A stretch of DNA of 64,000 nt from Ananas comosus. Taxonomy: Eukaryota > Streptophyta > Magnoliopsida > Poales > Bromeliaceae. Location: NCBI RefSeq assembly GCF_001540865.1, contig NC_033627.1:12067186-12131185 (forward strand), read 5' to 3'. Shown here in pieces: positions 23,702 through 35,016 of this stretch. The notes beneath the pieces were generated by a model. The model did no database searches, was not told the origin of the DNA, and saw only the letters and a program-made list of their open reading frames with translations. A program made the position numbers and the translations under genes. Within the stretch, counting starts at the first letter, position 1; the number at the start of each line of letters is the position of its first letter.

Positions 23702-24730
23702 AGATGAAAATGGGCGGGTTTTAAAATTAGACCCAACAAGAAGGTTTTCTCAGCTAACTTTTTTTTTTTCAACTTAAATTGTTTATTTTTCCAAGTTTTA
23801 TTTGCTAAATAAAATTTAAATATAATAAAATCACATATGAATTTGATAAAATTTTTAATTTAATTGATAAAAATCACTCAACTAAAAAAATTAAAAGTTA
23901 AAAAAATGTCAATAAAAAAAATAAAGTTAAGACGGCGGATCTTGGTACAATTTTCAACCACCATTATCAATAATTTAGAGTTAATTCGGTGGATAAAAAT
24001 GGAGATTAATGAAAGGAAGAGATTAATCTATGTATTTATCTAATTTCTCGCAGTACCATTCCTACGGGCACTACAGTATGCAAAAGGTCAAAATAATTCT
24101 TTTTCTTCTAACTTAAAGTATATATTTAAAAAAACAAATAATTTTATAAAGATAAAAGCTGTTGCGAATAGTTCACTAACAGATAGTTCACTAACAGATC
24201 AGATAGTTCACTAACAGAATTTCTCTCTAAGAGTATATTTGAAATAACTTAGAACATTAAAAAAATATTTTTAATATTAATCTTCTAAAAAGAATAAATA
24301 AAAAAGTCGGAAACATTTTAGATATATAAGCAATAACCCCTAAATTAAATGCAATAAGTACATAGAATAGGTTCTCTGGTATAGTATATTACAAGTCAAT
24401 TCCAAGAGCAAGTGAAATCAAATGCACTCACTGCTCCCATACTATCAAATTCAAGCTTCTAAAGTTTGGGAACCACTAACACACAATCTCCCAAAATACA
24501 TCCAACAGAGCAGAGTAGAGCAGAGCAGTGCAGTTATTTTTCTGTAAATAGTTTCCACCATCATTCAATAATAATATATGCTCAAAAGAGATGGAAGAAG
24601 TGGGGCCGAAAACACTTCTGAGCACCTCAGTGGGTAGTAAATAGGAGTAGCTGCCTCTCGCTGTGCTTCTGCGATGGAATCGTCGAGAAAAGCAAGTGGA
24701 GAAATTAATACTGCCGAAAGTTTACAGCTG
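23702..24730. other. Intergenic: bystin promoter and 3' UTR of the membrane-protein gene
   Basis: The DNA is AT-rich. The part nearest 24731 should be the 3' UTR of the next minus-strand gene. Apart from the short tandem repeat at 24168-24217 and the upstream elements noted for bystin, nothing gene-like was seen. Confidence 0.5.
24168..24217. repeat. Three copies of ATAGTTCACTAACAG
   Basis: Copies begin at 24168, 24183 and 24203 with a short ATCAG spacer before the third. It is a short non-coding tandem repeat. Confidence 0.9.
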
Positions 24731-27700
24731 TTAAGCTCCGCCTCGTCGATTTATGGCGAGCGTGAAATATATGAGGATCATTGTCCCCATGCTCGACCTG
24801 CAAAAAGTTGTTGCACCGATAAATCTACTTACGAGGACAGAATATAGGCAGAAAATTAAAAAGGAAAGGAGAATTTGCTAAAATTTGCTAAATTGTTAGT
24901 TATTCCAAGAATAAATCCATTAACTAGACAGTAAAGTCGTCGACAGGTAAAAATAAAGGTTGATGGTGTTCATCAAAAACCTTAATAAAAGCCCTACAAC
25001 AAAACATGCTGTAGTTAGAATAATAACCCATGGTTTTACTTGCAAAAGTAGTGAAAATTAGGGTTGTTTCCTCCTACATTATTAAAAGAGATATGCTGCA
25101 GTAGAAATAACTCAAGTAAACCTCACTCAATTGGAAACACAAAAGACTCGAAAGCGGTGCTCTATGTAGGTACCGAAATGAAGTGGTTAGATCATAAACG
25201 ATAAACGATTCAAATTATCGTATACATCAGGCATCAAATCAACTCTAGGATGAATCATGATGAATGATATGCCACTCTCCCTGCTAGTACATAATAGTGT
25301 TACTTTGGCCCAGTTCTCAAACAGCTTCTCTACTCGAAGAAGCAAAAGACAAGCGTTTGCCGTTTGGTGAGCAAAAAAATCTAAATTTTCTCACTTTGGC
25401 AAGAAGCTTAAAAGCTGAAGCTTCCAATTGACACATCTACTTTTAGCTACAGCATAAAGCTGTTGGATTGATTTTAATGAAACAACTGCTAGGGTTTTTT
25501 CAAATAGCATTTCTGCACAAACTCCAGCAAGACGCTTGAAAGGCCCTTAGCCTATAGCTTGTTGCATCCATCAAAAGTGGCGCTTATGACGGTGATCGCA
25601 AAATTTGTATTGCTTAAAAGGTCAAGGTGCAAATAAAATGATGCCAATCAAAAGTAACAAAGTTCGCCAAGCTTTTGTGGTCAGGTTGCTCAAAAGACAC
25701 AATCATTGTAGTTGGCAAGTGCTGGAAAGTGTCATGAGCCTCCGATGAATCTACCAACTTAAAAAGACTGATTGCTGAACATGTACTGACATCCCGACTG
25801 TTATATTCTACTTTCCCTTCACTAATTTTGCTAAAAGGATGCGAACTGGAGTGGTTGTAATTTGCATGCTTCATGGAAATCTCGATCAAAGATGTAATCT
25901 GCATAATCCAGTAGGATCGGCAATTCAATGAGACGGGCGTTCGGCCATAGACCAAAAAGCTTTAACCCAAGTTGCTATCACTAATAGAACACTGTTGACC
26001 AAGCTGTAGGAACAGCTTCTCTCTACTATGGAACACAGAAACAGTGCTCCAAAAAAAAAAGTGTTTGGCTAAGAAAAAGTCTAGAGAATTTCATGTGGGA
26101 AGAAGCTAGAATAAGCTTTTGGGCCACAAAAACAGAAGTTCTCTAATTTGAAGCTACTGTATCTGCTACAGTAAAAAGTTGTTGAGGAGGTTTCAAAGAG
26201 AAAGTTGTTAGCATTGCTCAGACAATACTTCTGCCCTCTCAAGCGCCGGACCCAAACAGCTCCTAAGTTGATAATACTGCAAAATCAGCTATCCTTCATA
26301 AACTCGATAAATACTGTAAAAGGAAGGTTCACAAGACTTACACAGTTGCAAACAGAAGAAGTATTTTCCGGGGGTGGATTGCTGTTAAACGATGAAATCT
26401 CTTGTTCCTTGCCTCTCCAGAATCAGTTATTACTGGGCTGCCTGCTGCTGGTTGTGCTGCTACGAGAGCTTTATTTGGCACCAGCGGCAGCTTCAGCTGA
26501 TCCAGCTGAGATGGCACGACTGCACAAAGAATGACAATCAAGACAAAAAATGGCTGTAACGTACCATATTTACAGCAGATCATTTAATGGTTTCAATATT
26601 ACATTTTTGGATGTGATCAGCGAGGTCTAGCCAGTACTAAAAACTCAAGAATCTTAAATTAACACAAGGAGTAGTTTTACATTATTGGTCTTTTAGTACA
26701 AAACTGCATTGGTTTAGGACTATTTAATTCGGTAGTGGTCCAAATATATACTTACTGTATGTAAACAGTACAGAAGCTGAATACCACTCTTTCCATTCCT
26801 TTTCTTCCTTACGTTTTTTTTTTTTTGAGAAAAAATGTGATTCATTTATTAAAACCAAAATAATAATACAATGTGATCAATAAGGTCAAAAGTACAGTTA
26901 AAACAAAACAAAATTAAGCCAAATCAACAAAAGGAGCAGTTTCTAATTAATGGCCTTTCAATACAATAAACTGCGTTACATAAGAATGAACTTATGGTTG
27001 GCAAATATCAATAGCAAATAGTTCTAAAATGACACAAGCTTTTTCGCTGAAGAAAATCAAGTAGCTAATACCTTTAACTACAAGCTTCTTGGATGCATCA
27101 TCTGTTTCTTGCTCCTCCCCACTTCGTCTCTCCATGCGATTTGAACCCTTACGAGAAAGGGCTCTCTGCCAATTGAAAGCTATAGATTATCCACAGATAG
27201 AAAACTTTAAGAAGATTGAGAGCCAAAGAAAGCTAACAAAGAAGCCGAGACAAAAAAGGGTAAAAATCAAACTCACGCTCATTTTTGGGCTCCCAGTGCA
27301 ACATTTATCCGGTGGTTGTGTGAGACTTTCAATATCCAAAACCACATTGCCTGCTTTCTCCATCAATCCAATTGGGCCCTGTGTGAATTTAACAGCAAAT
27401 CAGATGATGAACAGCAGTAAGTAAAGGTTCGGCCTAGCTCTTGGAACAGGTTCTCCACTCCAAGAAGCAGCAGCCATGCGTTTGGCAAACAAAGCTGAGT
27501 TTGTGCTTTGGCGGGACGCTGAAAAAAGTTATTGGAACCCAGAGACAGAAGCTATGATTAGAAGCTTGTATTCTTGCTACAAAATGAACCTATTGCGAAG
27601 ACTTCAAAAAAGCTGTTATTGCTTCTTCACACAGCTCTACTCAAACACTCCAGCTGGGCTGGACTAAATCTGATCTATGAACCACACTAGCTCCGCTGAA

Positions 27701-28244
27701 ATATCTCCACCCATCTGTTCTTGTGACAAATAAAGTTTCCCTTTGTCTAGACACCCAAAGTGAATTACAATCAACTTTAACAACCACCATGCATCATCTA
27801 ATAATTAGCCTTTTCTACAAATATCATATAATCCAACTTCCCTTCTATTACAATGAAAAAGGGCATCCCTTGTAATAGCAAACTTCTTTCTTGCCAAATC
27901 TACGATATGACCAAGCTATGAAATACTTCTAATTTTACATCCCATTAATACAAACCATGGAACCATCACAAGTGGTAATTTCTCATTATATTTCTTTCCC
28001 CTCATAATGTACTTTATGGAAGTACTACCCTCACTGATTTCAATACCCAACCTCAATGGCATATTTACAGTCAATAAATCTTGTAGGGACATCTAACATT
28101 TAATTCCTAACAGAGAGCCAGGTCCATTGCTATATAAACCAACAAACAGTGAGTGAGTTGCAGATCCAAAAGCTAAGGAAAGATCACAAAATCAGAATCT
28201 TACTAATATAAAATTCTACCTACCTGCAGTAAAGCCTCCTCCAT
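24731..28244 (-). CDS. Plant-specific single-pass membrane protein, unknown function
   Basis: Five coding exons, in transcript order: 28244-28224, 27378-27277, 27165-27072, 26519-26342, 24797-24731. They give 153 residues. The start is MEEALLQGPIGLMEKAGNVV. A charged middle has RALSRKGSNRMERR and then EEQETDD, a basic then acidic patch. A juxtamembrane FHRLTAIHPRKI leads to one hydrophobic span, LLLFATVSSMGTMILIYFTL. The C terminus is the short basic INRRGGA before TAA. There is no signal peptide, so a tail-anchored topology with the N terminus in the cytosol is likely. I recall similar uncharacterised proteins in Arabidopsis and grasses, but no name or role. All introns are GT-AG. The leader appears to be split by an intron (28257-29697) that holds a SINE. 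Exon joins are in frame throughout. Confidence 0.82.
25310..25555. repeat. MITE-like repeat in an intron of the membrane-protein gene
   Basis: Starts near GGCCCAGTTCTCAAACAGCTTC and includes GAAGAAGCAAAAGAC, GCGTTTGCCGTTTGG and AAAAGCTGAAGCTTCC. It shares the words of the dispersed family seen in other introns of this window. Borders are approximate. Confidence 0.5.
25995..26262. repeat. Second MITE-like repeat in the same intron
   Basis: Runs from about GACCAAGCTGTAGGAACAGC to CCGGACCCAAACAGCTCC, with AGTGTTTGGCTAAG, GAAGCTAGAATAAGC and TTTTGGGCCACAAAA inside. It is related to the patch at 25310-25555. Borders are approximate. Confidence 0.5.
27430..27665. repeat. Third MITE-like repeat, intron between exons 1 and 2
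   Basis: Runs from about GGCCTAGCTCTTGGAACAGG to CACTCCAGCTGGGCTGG and contains CCAAGAAGCAGCAGCC, ATGCGTTTGGCAAAC and CAGAAGCTATGATTAGAAGC. It belongs to the same dispersed family. Confidence 0.5.
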
Positions 28245-28256
28245 TTCCAATGGTTA

Positions 28257-29697
28257 CTGAGTAAAAGATCCCAATAGTAAAGCAGTCGACGCCAACTACC
28301 AACCAACAAAAACAATATTGATCAGAAGTATTCAGATGGGAGTAAAATCTGGACGGTAGAAGCTATATTATCATAACATTTACACAAATCACGGAGTAGA
28401 GGGTTCTACACTCCACACTGAGGAACCAATCACATCAACCCGGATCCTACTCTCATCTACTCCAAAGAGCGTGCATAGCATTATTCCACTGCTAAAACTC
28501 AACTAACTTATACAAATTAAAACCGACCGTCGCTAGAGCAAGTGGCAAAGGGCTTGGTGGTTGGTACCCGAGACCCAAGTTCGAATCCTAGTTGATTCAC
28601 ATTTCCAGTTAAGTTTATTTCTAAATGAAATAAACGAAGCGGATAACGTGCTACCTATCTCTCAAAAAAAAAAAAAAAAACTTATACAAATTAAATAAAA
28701 GTGACAAATATATCACTGAGCCAATCTTCTATAAATTTATTAACTTTTGTGAAACCCACATTGCTTTTCTAAAACTGTAGCAGGTAGGACAAAAATATCA
28801 ATAAATAGGAAATGTTGTAGGGCTCATTAGTTAGTTAGCATGATTTTTAAATGCATTACAGCTGGACTTACTAAAATGTTGGTTCCTAAATTATCTTTTA
28901 ATTAATCTCTCTCTCTTATTTTTTAGGGTTCTTTTGATCTTTTCTGATGAGGGTGATACCACCTAAAATTGTTATGATAGATGGATCTGATCTAAAGTAC
29001 CTTCCAATGCCTTTCTCTCTAAAAAAAATTATCGATTTTTAGAAATTGGTGGTTGAGACTCCTCCATTCCCCATATTTCCATCTTTTAGCACCAAAATCC
29101 TGCAATTGTGGCAAAAAAAAAAGAGAGTAAAAATACACACAAAAAAGCAAATTTAGAAAATAACACAAAATACTCCACATTGGTTTTCTATAGTTCCAAA
29201 AACGCTAAAAAATTGTTGAAAAAAAAAAAAAAAACAAAAACAAAACTCTCTAGTCTAAAATTCCATGGCTTAAATTCCTAGAACATTAAAAAAAAATTTG
29301 TGAAGGAAAAGGCCTCCATTTTCTCCATAATTAGAAGATTCAACCAAATAATTAGAAAAAAAAATTGCAAATCCAAGGATAAAAATAGAGAAAGAAATAA
29401 ATGCCAAATGCTAGACGAAATGCCTAGTAAAAAAAAAAAAAACTCCACATAAATCAGACCTTTCATATTAATAAAATTTAAAAAAATAACGGCGACCTCA
29501 CAAACACCCAATCCTACTCATTCCACTTCAAATCCTACTATATAAAACAAAAAAAAACAAAAAAAAACAAAAAAAAATTAAGAAAAAAGAAAAGCAGAAT
29601 CCAATGCGGGAAAGAAGCGAAACAGAATCATACACTAGCGAAGAGAATATAATCGGAGAGAGAAAGAGAGAGAGAGAAATTTCTTACTAGTTCTTTT
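28257..29697 (-). other. Probable 5' UTR intron of the membrane-protein gene
   Basis: On the minus strand a strong donor CTA|GTAAGAAA (29697) follows a pyrimidine-rich leader typical of plant first exons. An acceptor TTTACTCAG (ending 28257) stands 12 bases before the ATG. The 1.4 kb between is AT-rich with many A/T runs and one SINE. The 5' exon would be about 29698-29770. Confidence 0.55.
28522..28679 (+). mobile_element. tRNA-derived SINE with poly-A tail and 16-bp target duplication
   Basis: A roughly 158-bp element on the plus strand. It has a tRNA-like head with box A-like GCTAGAGCAAGTGG (28531-28546) and box B AGTTCGAATCC (28578-28588). A short body follows, then an A-tail of about eighteen bases. 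ACTTATACAAATTAAA is exactly duplicated at 28506-28521 and 28680-28695, so this is an intact, fairly recent insertion. The family was not assigned. It lies antisense in the leader intron of the membrane-protein gene. Confidence 0.85.
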
Positions 29698-32223
29698 TTG
29701 CCCTATTTTCTGAAACCCTGGTTTTTCGATCGTACCGATGCTTCGTCCGCTTCGGAGCCGCTGTTTTTTTTATAGCAGTATAGAGAGAGAGAGAGTAGAG
29801 AGAGAAAAATGAGAGCGGAGAGTAGAGAGAGAAAGAGGAGTTTCCCGGGCTGTGGCTGTTGTTGTGGTGGCTTCAGACTCGGACCGAGAGGTCACTGTGA
29901 ATCAATTTTTTGGGTTAATTACACATGGCTTAATATTTTAGCAAATTTAAATATTTTAATTCATATAAATTTTAATAAATAATTTGTAGCATTTCAGTAA
30001 CTTTAAAAATTTTAATTTATACAAATTTTAATAAATATTTTGTTTAATTAACTATAATTAATCATAATTAAAAAATNAAATTTTAATATTTTTAAATATA
30101 TTTTTACTATTAAGATTCTTTAAAAAAATATAATTAACCTGATTAGTAAATAAGTTAAATTAACCTTTTTACCCCTTCTATTATTATTCGGTAAAATACC
30201 TTTTTGATAGAATATTTTTTATATTATTATAACAGTTAGGGCTTTTGAATGGATATATTTATAAGGATAAAAATATCATTTTATTTGTCTGCTGTTAAAA
30301 AATAATAGTACACTAGCGATAACAAATCAGAGGGAGAAATTATGAATATTACTGAACTTTTACATGAATAAAAAACAAAAATTGAACTTTTTAGAAATAT
30401 ATTTAATATTCGATATGTTTATATGAAACTGTATACAATTAACCCATTACAAATTTATCCTTACAATATAATAAAATTATATAGTCCTAGGCCAAGCTTT
30501 TTTATTGGATCGTTGGCGTTAACTATTAATCCCAAAAATTCATGTTTTAAAAATATACAATTAGTTTATTTAAAATGTATTGATACAGAACCTATGGGTC
30601 ACATTTGTGATTTGGCCCAACAAGATTCTTGCCACTTCAAATATGACTTGGTCCAATCCGATTTTCTGCCATTTCGAACGTTACTCGGACTAACCCGACC
30701 TCCAGCCACAAGGCAAGATATTAATCCCTTTAAACAGACAGGTTTAAAAGCAATGAACATCGGAAAATTAAAAAAAAAATCAGAATGGCTTACTATTCCA
30801 AAATAGTCAAAAATAAAACTAAATTATTTTTTATTTACAATATTGTTATTTCCGGAAAGAACTATTTTTGTATTTGGTTAATCTTATATAATAATAGACA
30901 ATGGTAAAAAAAAAAAAAAAATAGCTGAATTTGATATAAGATATGATTAATATTTTGTAATAAAATAGATATAAAATTATATTATATAGAAAAATATTTG
31001 AAATATAATGCTATGTTTCAAATTTCACTTAAACTTAAATTTAATAAAAATTTATTATACTAATTGAGTTTAATTTATTACAATATGTAATATATTTTGT
31101 CCATATAATTACCTTAATTTAATTTATAATCTTAACAAAGCTTAAAATTAAATCTTAAAATAACATTATTCCATCAAAAGAGTGAAATAGTTGATCTGGA
31201 GCTATCCCAAGACAGGACAACCGAAAATAGCAATATTTGACTGGAATATTTTATTCCGACTAAAAAATACTTTATTTGACGGATAGCGAGGATAACGTAC
31301 CGATTTATCTCTGAACCAAATGGGGCTTAGCAATTAAAAATATTCCGCTCAAGTTGTATAATTTGTAAAATACATTTGTCTCATTTACTAACAGGTTAAA
31401 AATTGACTATCTTTCTACATAATATTTATTCTACTATGGTCCTCAAACTATAGGGAATGTGACACTTTCATCCTTTAACTTTAATTTGCTATAAATTTTA
31501 GTTTGAACTTTATGAACCGTTCAAATTAAGTTTTGTAAAATAATTAGTTGACTTAATGGTAACGTATTACTAATATAAAATAATGTGTCAACTATAAAAA
31601 TGACATGGCATTGACACATCAGTGGCATACGGACAATCAATTAATTAAATTTGTCCATTCTGAAATAATTTCCTTGCTTTTTTTTTTTTGCCATTGATCA
31701 AATTAATATTATTCCGTTTTTTCTTTCCTTTCTCTCTCTCTCCTTAGTTTTTCTCCTCGCTCTTCATCTCCCTCCTCCATAGCCGTCCTCATGTCGACAC
31801 CGCTCTCTTCTCTCCTACCTTGCGCATACGGCTGACATCCATATCGGTGATGGTGGCTTGGATATGGCATAGATCGCGAAGGTGAGGCTACAGCGGAGAG
31901 CATGATTACAGATAGCGACGAGTGTGCTACGAAAATTGAGAATGATGAAGAGGGAAAACACATTGGGACGGGGACGGCGACTGCAGCAAAGGACGAGGGA
32001 AAAAGAGCGAAAAAGGATGCAGAAACGGTTGGTAAGAACAGATGTAAATCATTAGGCAAATTCTATAGAGGTGGATTTGGTTTGGTTGTTTCCTTCTTTG
32101 CTTTTGATTTGTTTTGGATTTTTCTGTCTCTTCCGGGAAGCTACTGAACCTGTGGGGAAACACGAGGAAGAGGATCAAAGTTCACGGGTTTACAATCAAG
32201 TTCAATAATTGGCCTCACTTTTA

Positions 32224-32700
32224 GCTAGACCGGTATACTATCGGTAGTATGGAGCCCTTCGTATCATACTATCAAGTTGTTTTTAATGATGCGGCTTCCA
32301 AATCGACTATTGACTTCGTTAGCCTTGATTTACACCATTAAAAGTATTTGAAAACTAAATTTTATAATTTTTCGTTATTATTTGGCTAGCAATCAAAAAA
32401 TCTCAAATTTGATAATTTTAATAGTAGATGTGTTATGTTTGTGAATTTAACGATGTAAAATAATCCAAATCTGATGAAATTTTTATAGAATTTAGTTTTC
32501 AAATACTTTCAATAGTGTAGATCAAGTTTAACGAAGCCGATCGTCGATTTGAAACCTACATCATTGAAAACAAATGNCTAAATACTTTCAATAGTGTAGA
32601 TCAAGTCTAACGAAGACGATCGTCGATTTCGAAACCGCATCATTGAGAACAATTTGATAGTACGGAGGCCTCCGTACTACCGATTGTATACCAACCTAGC
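32224..32700. mobile_element. Non-autonomous DNA transposon with long terminal inverted repeats
   Basis: The left end GCTAGACCGGTATACTATCG pairs with the right end, whose reverse complement is GCTAGGTTGGTATACAATCG; both continue as GTAGTA(T/C)GGAG. Similarity between the arms extends inward for well over 100 bp (TCAAGTTGTTTTTAATGATGCGG against TCAAATTGTTCTCAATGATGCGG). The right arm holds a 79-bp tandem duplication around an N. No coding capacity and no clear target duplication were seen. (CT)n then (TA)n follow the right end. Confidence 0.75.
32501..32657. repeat. 79-bp tandem duplication flanking an N
   Basis: AAATACTTTCAATAGTGTAG starts at 32501 and again at 32580. The two copies (roughly 32501-32576 and 32580-32657) differ at several positions, and the only ambiguous base of this region (32577) sits at their join. 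Confidence 0.8.
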
Positions 32701-32701
32701 G

Positions 32702-32734
<33 letters not shown>

Positions 32735-33695
32735 TTTTCAACTATTTGACACCAAATTTAAATAAAATTGAATAGAATTTAAATAAAAAAAAATTCAGTT
32801 CGGTTTGTTCTACCAAAAGTTTTCAATCTTTTCTCCAAGTTTTGAAACCTTTCATAAGATTATAATATTTTATTTATTTTATTTAGCATTTTAAATATCC
32901 AACTCGTTATATTCAGCTCCTTGCAAGAATATCTTATTACCGAAGTATAGGAGGTATTTGGTTGCCCGAAAAATATCAAGAAAATAGTTTTTTTAAGTTG
33001 AAAAAATGTTTTTCGTTTGTTTAGTTTTTCCAAAAAGTAATTTTTCTATTAAAATATTTTTTCTGATTTTATAAAACAGTGGCATTTGATTCCTTAAAAA
33101 TAAATAAATAAATAAATAAATTCGTAGAAAGCTATTTTCTGAAAAAAAAAATCATGAAAAATATATGAGATATTTTTTTAAAAAACCCAGCCACCCCCGT
33201 CGGCCCGACGGCTTAATGTGTTATACTCTTTATTACTCTATCTGATTACTACAGTCATAATTACAACCAATTTACGCATAGTGACAACTCTTGCTGTTGA
33301 ATTTTCTTATATAGTTTCAATTATAGTAATTAAATTCAAATACATCAAATCAAACACCATATCAATATTGTATTTAGTTACAATAACAGTGCAATTACAA
33401 TTATATGCAACCAAACAGTCTTTACATCAAGCCTTAAAAAAGCTATTTAATCGGCCCAAGATGAACATCAGAATAGGCCCAGACTCCAAATGGACACGGA
33501 GGAGAGAATGGGCCAAAAGTCCGATAAAAAATGAAACCGAAAGATTAGAGACTTTTGAGAGGATGTTGATACGCTTATTCATCTGATACTTTATAAAGAA
33601 CTCGGTAGCAAAGCCCCCACAAAAGCCGACTTTGATTATTACTCTGCAAAATGAATTCGGCGGGCGACGGAGCCCCTAAACTGCCCGATTTCTAT

Positions 33696-33733
33696 TGTAG
33701 TCGGCAACGAGGAGCCTCCGCACGCCGACTACA
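33696..33733. repeat. Short perfect hairpin
   Basis: TGTAGTCGGC (33696-33705) and GCCGACTACA (33724-33733) are perfect inverse complements around an 18-base loop. They lie in a GC-richer patch of otherwise AT-rich spacer. Confidence 0.8.
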
Positions 33734-35016
33734 AGAGATCGATTTGTGTAAATGCGAAAAAAAAAATGGGAGTGAGAATATCAGTTCTCGGTCAAACGGT
33801 CAGCATTTTGGCGCCTCCTTTCGGAAAGCGCTCGCTCGCTGCCACGTCATAGGGCGGTGCAAAAAGCCAAAACCAACCGCCAAAGCTTACGTACATCTCA
33901 CACTAGACCCGGTCTATACACCCAACCACTCTCTATTAACCTCCATTGTCCGAGACTTGTTTTTTTTGGAATAATTACGTACACATCTCTCAAAATTTCT
34001 GAAATATTTTTATAATTATTTATTTTTTTTATTTAAAATATACATCTTATATTTTTTTCGTTATTAAAAAATAACTTCGCTGTTAGCATCCGTTAAATCA
34101 TCTTGGATTAAACCTGGATTAAATTTTTACCGGGGTTAAAAAGATGTCAAAATTCTCCTTTTGTCCGTAACTTAATGATAAATAAGAAAAATTAGTAACA
34201 ACAGAAGGATATATTTGAAAGGCGAAATGTCAAACTGTTTTTTTTTGCACCTAACTTAAGGGCAAATAAAAAGTTAGTAATAATAGAAGGGATATATTTA
34301 AAAGGACAAAATAGTAATTTTACAAAAATAATGTTTATTTCCGACATTCACTAATAAAATTTTACTCTAGAGAGATATATTTGAAAAAACTTAGATCTTT
34401 AGGAGAATATTTTTTATATTAGCCTTCTAAGCAAGGAAAATAAAAATGTCTGAAATTTTTTTGGAGTATATAAGTGATTAATTTTTTTTAGCCCTTGTGT
34501 ATTTCAAATTGCATTAGATAATTTAAATATAATTTTATTTGATTAATTTTATCTTACACCATGTGAGATAAATATCAAGATATTTTTATATAGCATAGAT
34601 TTATTTTTCTATCTTATACCTTGCTTTCTATTACAATATTTTATATATTTTCACATAATAGAGATAACAATTTTAAATTTTACTAAAATTATACTAATAA
34701 TATTATTATAAAATTTTTTAATTTGTTAAAATTTTTAGCTACGGCTAAAATTTAGTATGAAATAGAAAAAGAATAGAGTGTCTGAGATCTAATGATAGTG
34801 ATGAATTTGTCATTTGTGTGATTTGTTCATGATGACGTGGCACACCCGGTTCATGAGAATAGTTATTACAGCTAAAGGGCAAATTATAGACCGAAAGAAA
34901 CCACGCTTTTTTTATTCAATTCCTTCGATCTCCTCCTCACTCTTCTTCTTCTTCTTCTTCCTCTCCCCTTTCCTTTTCTCCCTCTTCGCCTCATCTCTCT
35001 CGATTCAGCCCTAGCA

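Larger units (their letters stand above)
29771..34900. other. AT-rich intergenic spacer between two divergent genes
   Basis: It separates the minus-strand membrane-protein gene from the plus-strand Lunapark gene. It holds AT-rich sequence, one N (30077), a purine/pyrimidine block at 31700-32050, a long-TIR transposon at 32224-32700 with another N, and a GC-richer patch at 33440-33960. The longest open frames (for example 30423-30806 and 33218-33586) resemble no known protein. No gene is supported. Confidence 0.55.

Noticed and set aside
31709..32178. Three overlapping open frames in the spacer
   Set aside because: Mutually overlapping frames in a biased block without start context, introns or known motifs.
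33218..33586. 122-residue plus-strand open frame with a hydrophobic N terminus
   Set aside because: AT-rich codons of the spacer, no related protein recalled, and no transcript-like context.
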